Positions 13,455 to 18,042 of a DNA stretch of 18,042 nt are shown here, one piece after another (the stretch's first letter is position 1; each line of letters opens with the position of its first letter). Position numbers and translations under genes: made by a program. Below the pieces are notes generated by a model. That model ran no database searches. It had not been told where the DNA came from and saw only the letters and a list, made by a program, of their open reading frames with translations. Source of the DNA: Candidatus Uhrbacteria bacterium (GTDB taxonomy: Bacteria; Patescibacteriota; Patescibacteriia; UBA9934; UBA11717); assembly GCA_013203725.1 (NCBI GenBank), contig JABMPK010000107.1:1-18042 (forward strand). The letters run 5' to 3'.

Positions 13455-15125
13455 ATGTTCAATGAATTATTTCTACAATTAGCTGTTGTGTTGGTGGCTG
13501 CGAGTGTTTTGTCGCTTGTTATGCATCGAATTAAGCAGCCATTGATAATCGCGTATATTTTTACGGGACTTATTGTTGGTCCGGGTGTTCTGGGTTTGAT
13601 GCACGATCCAGCTGTATTCAAAACGCTCTCAGAAATCGGGATTGCCTTTTTGCTATTCCTTGTTGGTATCAATTTGAACTGGCGTCACATCAAGGATATC
13701 GGACTTGTAGCGTTAGTCGCCGGTACTGGCCAGGCTCTGCTAACTTCGGGTGTTGGGTATGCAATAGGGCTCGGATTAGGGTTCGATACAGTCACAAGCT
13801 TGTTTCTAGGAGTAGCTTTTGCTTTCTCGAGCACGATTATAGTTGTAAAGCTGTTGTCCGACAAAGAAGACCTAGAGCGTCTATACGGCCGTATCAGCAT
13901 TGGAATTCTGATTGTGCAAGACCTGATAGCGATGGTAATTTTGATATTCATTGGTGCCATGCGCGACAATTCAAGTTTGGGTGAACTTGTCACAATATCG
14001 GCAATCAAAGTGATTGCAGTCGTTGTTGTATTGTGGGCTATTGCACACTTGATACTACCCCGGTTGTTTAAGTACGCCGCTCAGTCTCAGGAGTTACTGT
14101 TCTTGTCATCGATCGGGTGGTGCTTCTTGGTAGCAAGCTTATTGTATTTCTTAGGATTTGGAATAGAGATAGGCGCGCTTCTTGCGGGTATTGCTCTTGC
14201 GGGCACAGGCTTTCAACGAGAGATTGAATCTAGAGTAAAGTCATTGCGTGACTTCTTCCTAGTCATCTTCTTTATTGTACTTGGAATGAATCTTACGTTT
14301 GGTGCCCTTGGCGATGTTTGGTTGGAAGCTGTGATATTTAGTCTATTCGTGCTGATCGGCAACCCGTTGATTGTTCTGATTCTGTTGCGTGTCATGGGAT
14401 ATCATCCACGGACTGGATTCATGACGGGGACAACGGTTGCGCAGATATCAGAATTTTCGTTCATCGTGCTCGCCGGAGGAATCGCGGCAGGTGTGATCTC
14501 CGACGATATCTTGCCGATGGCAACTGTGGTTGGACTTACAACAATCGCGGCTTCGTCTTACTTGATAATATACAACGACAAAATCTACAAAACTCTTGAA
14601 CCAGCTCTTAGGTGGTTGATTCCCAAGGACCCTAAGCGAGAAAAGCGAATGGGGTCACCACCCGCCGTGTTACTGTTTGGGTACCGCGACATGGGTAGCG
14701 CGATTTTGCCTGCAATAAAGCGCATGAAGAAAGATTATCTTGTGGTGGATTTCGACCCTTACATGGTTGAGCAACTTGAGGAGAAAAAGATTCCAAGTTT
14801 GTATGGCGATGTTGGAAACGAAGAATTACTGAGTTATATCAGGGCAGAGAAGGCGGAGATGATAATATCCACGATCCCAGATGCGCAGGTTAACGCGGAG
14901 GTGCTACGTTTTGTAAAAAGACGAAGATCAAGGGCTACGGTTATCGTAGCAGCAAAGACAAAGAGGCAAGCGCAAGAGCTTTACGAACTAGGCGCGACGT
15001 TTGTTATAGTACTCTCAGTGCTAGGCGGCTCACACTTCTCCGAGCTATTGAACAAGAAGAAGTCAGTAAAAAGCCAGTGGAAGGCTCTTGGCAAAAGGGC
15101 GAGATCAACAAAAAAACGAGCTTAG
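13455..15125 (+). CDS. Kef-type cation/proton antiporter (CPA2) with RCK domain
   Basis: The 556-residue product is a monovalent cation:proton antiporter of the CPA2/KefB family, probably exchanging K+ or Na+ for H+ across the membrane. About a dozen hydrophobic spans fill residues 1-385. They include the family-typical AFSSTIIVVKLL and the Q155-D156 pair (GILIVQDLIAM), where D156 is the likely ion/proton site. A cytoplasmic RCK/TrkA-N domain follows (about 403-515). Its dinucleotide motif reads GYRDMG instead of GxGxxG, so NAD(H) binding may be altered, while the acidic VVDFD strand end is kept. A basic tail ends the protein. It is the last gene of the ftsI operon, 21 bases after the kinase, and its stop codon lies in the loop of the terminator. 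Confidence 0.9.
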   Translation: MFNELFLQLAVVLVAASVLSLVMHRIKQPLIIAYIFTGLIVGPGVLGLMHDPAVFKTLSEIGIAFLLFLVGINLNWRHIKDIGLVALVAGTGQALLTSGVGYAIGLGLGFDTVTSLFLGVAFAFSSTIIVVKLLSDKEDLERLYGRISIGILIVQDLIAMVILIFIGAMRDNSSLGELVTISAIKVIAVVVVLWAIAHLILPRLFKYAAQSQELLFLSSIGWCFLVASLLYFLGFGIEIGALLAGIALAGTGFQREIESRVKSLRDFFLVIFFIVLGMNLTFGALGDVWLEAVIFSLFVLIGNPLIVLILLRVMGYHPRTGFMTGTTVAQISEFSFIVLAGGIAAGVISDDILPMATVVGLTTIAASSYLIIYNDKIYKTLEPALRWLIPKDPKREKRMGSPPAVLLFGYRDMGSAILPAIKRMKKDYLVVDFDPYMVEQLEEKKIPSLYGDVGNEELLSYIRAEKAEMIISTIPDAQVNAEVLRFVKRRRSRATVIVAAKTKRQAQELYELGATFVIVLSVLGGSHFSELLNKKKSVKSQWKALGKRARSTKKRA

Positions 15126-15137
15126 GCTCGTTTTTTT
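15110..15137. terminator. Bidirectional intrinsic terminator overlapping two stop codons
   Basis: ACGAGC, loop TTAG, GCTCGT is flanked by seven A and seven T, so it works as a terminator on either strand. The antiporter stop TAG lies in the loop, and the minus-strand Nudix stop TAA lies at the edge of the T-run. Confidence 0.9.
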
Positions 15138-15606
15138 AAATCATGAATTCTTTTGCAATAACATCCACGGAAGCAAATGTGTCAAGCTTGTTGAGCTCCT
15201 TCAAACTTACCCATCGTGCATCATGAACCTCTCTATCTGACAGCGTGAGATCGGCCTCGTGTGCCTCAAGTATGTAGATAAAATCTATATGTCTGTGCTC
15301 TTTCTTATCTCCATTCGCTGGAATGGCTTCATCTAGCATTGTGTACGGGCTTGGAATCTCTCGCTCTTTTTCTGTTGGTATGATCTTTCCTGATACTCTC
15401 GGTTGCGCTATCGTAGCATTTATACCTGTTTCCTCTAGCGCTTCTCGCAAAACTGCTTCATGAGGCAGTTCTCCGGAATCAATGTGCCCACCTGGAGGAA
15501 CCCACTTGTTCAACTTTTTATGATGTATTAGCAGAGTCTTAGTTCGTTCTGGATTAAATATGAACCCAGTAGTAGTGAAATGCCATGGTAATTCATCGTC
15601 TCTCAT
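15136..15606 (-). CDS. Nudix hydrolase
   Basis: The 156-residue product has a canonical Nudix box, G40-x5-E46-x7-R54-E55-A-x-E58-E59-x-G61, preceded by WVPPG. It should hydrolyse a nucleoside-diphosphate derivative; the specific substrate is not evident. Apart from the catalytic box it differs clearly from the Nudix protein at 4624-5115, so the two are not recent duplicates. It runs convergent to the antiporter gene with a shared terminator. It starts at ATG 15606 close behind its own promoter. Confidence 0.9.
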   Translation of the reverse strand: MRDDELPWHFTTTGFIFNPERTKTLLIHHKKLNKWVPPGGHIDSGELPHEAVLREALEETGINATIAQPRVSGKIIPTEKEREIPSPYTMLDEAIPANGDKKEHRHIDFIYILEAHEADLTLSDREVHDARWVSLKELNKLDTFASVDVIAKEFMI

Positions 15607-15615
15607 ATAGACATG

Positions 15616-15643
15616 ATTCTAACATAGATTGTCCACAGACCAA
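15616..15643 (-). promoter_or_regulatory. Promoter of the minus-strand Nudix gene
   Basis: On the minus strand TTGGTC (15638-15643) and TAGAAT (15616-15621) are 16 bases apart, and the -10 has an upstream TG. Nine bases separate the -10 from the ATG, so the transcript would be nearly leaderless. Confidence 0.5.
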
Positions 15644-15646
15644 GTG

Positions 15647-15678
15647 TTGACACGGTTACTTTTCTCGTGTGCTAAAAT
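15647..15678 (+). promoter_or_regulatory. Promoter of the coiled-coil/recQ operon
   Basis: An extended -10, TGCTAAAAT (hexamer 15673-15678), is preceded by a perfect -35 TTGACA (15647-15652), but the spacer is 20 bases, longer than optimal. The GTGTGCTA-AAT context resembles the promoter at 144-152. A leader of about 28 nt contains AAAGGGA just before ATG 15714. Confidence 0.55.
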
Positions 15679-15713
15679 AGAAGAACCTCCCAATATAACT
15701 ATATAAAGGGAAT

Positions 15714-15965
15714 ATGAAAGAAATAGCAAAAAACGAGATATTAAATGCTATGGCTCAGTATGCAAGAAATACTGACGAGATTTTGTTTGGGATGAATAAG
15801 AGGTTCGATAAATTGGAAGCTGACGTTACGTCGCTCAAGTATGATGTGACATCGATTCAGTCGCAGATGGTTACAAAGTCATATCTAGACGATAAGCTCT
15901 CAGACCTGAGAGGAGATTTGGTGCAAATGGTTGATAGAAAAATACAGCTTGCGATTTCTAGATGA
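15714..15965 (+). CDS. Small coiled-coil protein co-transcribed with recQ
   Basis: The 83-residue product is hydrophilic and lacks a signal peptide or membrane span. From about residue 25 hydrophobic residues recur at heptad-like spacing (FDKLEADVTSLKYDVTSI, then LSDLRGDLVQMVDRKI), so it is probably a helical oligomer. I recognise no named family, though such short coiled-coil proteins are common in Patescibacteria as far as I recall. It has its own promoter and an AAAGGGA Shine-Dalgarno. recQ starts one base after its stop, so the two are translated from one mRNA and may be functionally linked. Confidence 0.75.
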   Translation: MKEIAKNEILNAMAQYARNTDEILFGMNKRFDKLEADVTSLKYDVTSIQSQMVTKSYLDDKLSDLRGDLVQMVDRKIQLAISR

Positions 15966-15966
15966 T

Positions 15967-18042
15967 ATGTTGAAATTACTTAAGACGCATTTTGGATACG
16001 ATGAATTTCGTCCATTGCAAAAAGAGATAATCGATACGGTGTTGTCCGGGAAGGATACGCTTGTACTGATGCCGACCGGAGGGGGGAAATCCCTCTGTTT
16101 TCAACTGCCTGCTTTATCACTCCCTGGTACGACTATCGTGATCTCACCGTTGATCGCGCTCATGAAGGATCAGGTGGATGCGCTGATAGCCAACGGAATA
16201 CCGGCGGCTTTTTTGAATAGTTCGCTCACTAAATTTGAGCAACAGGAGGTTATGAATGCGTCGACTTCAGGTGACGTTAAGATACTGTATCTCGCACCGG
16301 AGCGTGTGAACTCGTACGGGTTCTCGGACTTTTTAGAAACTTTAAATGTGAGTCTGCTTGCGATTGACGAGGCTCATTGTATATCTGAATGGGGCCATGA
16401 CTTTAGACCGGACTATCGAAACTTGCGCGAGCTTCGTGCAAAACTTAAGGGAACTCCAGTAATCGCTCTAACGGCAACGGCTACACCACGTGTGCGTAAT
16501 TACATATTGAGTCAGCTCGATATGAAAGAGGATTCTGTTTATGTTTCTAGTTTTAACAGGGAGAACTTACACTACAGCGTAAAGCCAAAGTTCAATGCTA
16601 CATCACAGTTGGTCGAACTTTTAAAGTCGCACAAAGACGCGTCTGTGATCGTGTACTGCTTCTCCAGAAAAAATACTGAGGAAATAGCTGAGGCTCTGTC
16701 TAGATCCGGGCTCAACGCAGCTGCATACCATGCTGGATTGAGTGCTGATGATCGTGTTGATGCACAGGACCAGTTCATTAAAGACGAGGTCCCAATCATC
16801 GTTGCGACAATTGCATTTGGCATGGGGATCGATAAACCGGATGTGCGACTCGTGGTTCACATGGACCTTCCAAAGACAATCGAGGGTTACTACCAAGAAA
16901 CTGGACGAGCTGGGCGAGATGGGCTGCCGGGTGAATGTGTTTTGTTCTATTCGTATGCAGACAAACGAAAGCAGGATTATTTTATAAATCAGATACGCGA
17001 TAATAACGAAAAAAAGTTAGCTACCCGTAAACTCGACGATGTTGTTTCGTATTGTCAGAGTGACGACTGTCGTCGTGCCGAGCTGCTACGATATTTCGGA
17101 GAGGTGTACGGCTCAGACAATTGTGGTACTTGTGACAATTGTGTAGCGGCGCCTGTAGAGGAGTTTGATGCTACGGAGATTTCGCAAAAGATATTGTCTG
17201 CTGTTTTAAGAACGGGTGAAAGTTTTGGCGCTGCTCATATTTGTGATGTTCTTCATGGATCGGGCAAGAAGCGAATTCTGGAATTGGAGCACGACCAGTT
17301 GTCTGTGCATGGAATTGCGCGAGACATTTCGGTTGGCGCGTTACGTGCTCACACTGAGGCACTTAGGAAAAGAGGATATTTGGAAAAGAATGAAGGCGAG
17401 TATCCAACGCTGCGTGTGAGTTCGAAAGGGAATCAGGCGCTTGTTGGCAGTAATTTGATTATGTTGCCAAGGCTCAATGCTGTTGTAAATGCGCAGAAGC
17501 CTCGGACTGGATCGGATCTCGAGTACGACCTTGCGGTGTTCGAGAAACTTCGTGCACTTAGAAAGCAAATTGCAGATGATCAAGGGGTACCGCCGTTTGT
17601 AATATTTGGAGACAAGTCCTTACACGAAATGGCGTATTACTTGCCATCTACTTTAGAGGCGTTTGGTCAGTTATTTGGAGTTGGGCAAAAAAAGTTGGAG
17701 GCATTTGGCGAAGACTTTTTGGCTACGATAGTGTCGCATGTTAATGAGAATGGGTTAGAAGAAAAGAAGGCGCCTGCTCGGAAGACTGGTCCTAATGTTA
17801 AAAAATCTTCAAGATCTAATACCGTGAACGAAACAAAGTCGTTATTAGAAGAGAAGCTTTCAATAGAACAGATTGCAGAACAGCGAGGGTTGAGCGCAGG
17901 AACTATTGTCGCTCATATAGAGAAACTTGTTTACAGTAGTGACTCGCCTGATATCGAACACATAAAGCCTAGCGGAAAGGAGTTTGAGGTAATGAGGGAG
18001 GCTTTTGAATCAGCCGGTAGTACGTCGCTGACATATATATAC
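15967..18042 (+). CDS. recQ: ATP-dependent DNA helicase RecQ, 3' end beyond window
   Basis: RecQ unwinds DNA 3' to 5' in repair and recombination. The frame from ATG 15967 stays open for 692 codons to the window end, with no stop. Helicase motifs are complete: Walker A PTGGGKS (K41), DEAH (134-137) followed by CISEWGHDFRP, LTATATP, TIAFGMGIDKPDV and QETGRAGRDG. The zinc site C368, C386, C389, C392 has the same spacing as in E. coli RecQ. A winged-helix RQC domain follows, then HRDC (about 517-595), a Lys/Ser-rich linker, and a helix-turn-helix segment (about 624-660, LSIEQIAEQRGLSAGTIVAH) resembling the RecQ C-terminal HTH_40 domain. The last residues are unfinished. It lies one base after the coiled-coil gene. 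Confidence 0.95.
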   Translation, partial: MLKLLKTHFGYDEFRPLQKEIIDTVLSGKDTLVLMPTGGGKSLCFQLPALSLPGTTIVISPLIALMKDQVDALIANGIPAAFLNSSLTKFEQQEVMNASTSGDVKILYLAPERVNSYGFSDFLETLNVSLLAIDEAHCISEWGHDFRPDYRNLRELRAKLKGTPVIALTATATPRVRNYILSQLDMKEDSVYVSSFNRENLHYSVKPKFNATSQLVELLKSHKDASVIVYCFSRKNTEEIAEALSRSGLNAAAYHAGLSADDRVDAQDQFIKDEVPIIVATIAFGMGIDKPDVRLVVHMDLPKTIEGYYQETGRAGRDGLPGECVLFYSYADKRKQDYFINQIRDNNEKKLATRKLDDVVSYCQSDDCRRAELLRYFGEVYGSDNCGTCDNCVAAPVEEFDATEISQKILSAVLRTGESFGAAHICDVLHGSGKKRILELEHDQLSVHGIARDISVGALRAHTEALRKRGYLEKNEGEYPTLRVSSKGNQALVGSNLIMLPRLNAVVNAQKPRTGSDLEYDLAVFEKLRALRKQIADDQGVPPFVIFGDKSLHEMAYYLPSTLEAFGQLFGVGQKKLEAFGEDFLATIVSHVNENGLEEKKAPARKTGPNVKKSSRSNTVNETKSLLEEKLSIEQIAEQRGLSAGTIVAHIEKLVYSSDSPDIEHIKPSGKEFEVMREAFESAGSTSLTYIY

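Overview
The window reads as a chromosomal piece of a small-genome bacterium, most likely of the Candidate Phyla Radiation (Patescibacteria/Parcubacteria type). This placement is inferred from gene content and style: a B12-dependent ribonucleotide reductase next to a cobalamin adenosyltransferase with no B12 synthesis genes, a DUF5665-type membrane protein, tightly packed operons, few Shine-Dalgarno sequences, and extended -10 promoters very close to start codons. TAG and TGA both end real genes here, so the code looks standard.

Layout. 1-755: an RNase H-like/DEDD 3'-5' exonuclease gene split by an in-frame TAG. 756-1159: a regulatory stretch with two NrdR-box-like 16-mers flanking a -10 element, then a leader of about 320 nt with predicted hairpins. 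1160-4345: nrdJ, class II (adenosylcobalamin) ribonucleotide reductase. 4346-4623: intergenic, holding a 120-bp inverted-repeat element. 4624-5642: a Nudix hydrolase overlapping cobO/btuR, whose product makes the cofactor NrdJ needs. 5643-6021: a 32-bp perfect palindrome, then a DUF5665-type membrane protein. 6091-7908 (minus): a GC-rich orphan gene of about 600 codons with codon use unlike everything around it, its own good promoter and two sets of inverted repeats upstream. 8166-15125: a four-gene operon (FtsI/PBP transpeptidase, short MurF-like ligase, soluble Ser/Thr kinase, Kef-type cation/proton antiporter) closed by a terminator shared with a convergent Nudix gene (15136-15606, minus). 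15714-18042: a small coiled-coil protein followed after one base by recQ, which runs off the window.

How the genes work together. nrdJ and cobO form a deoxynucleotide-supply module dependent on salvaged B12, probably under NrdR. The ftsI-murF-kinase-antiporter operon suggests coupling of wall growth, phosphorylation signalling and ion/turgor control. The orphan minus-strand gene is the strongest candidate for something undescribed: it has no family I recognise, a sharply different base composition, and faces the cell-wall operon across a repeat-rich shared control region.
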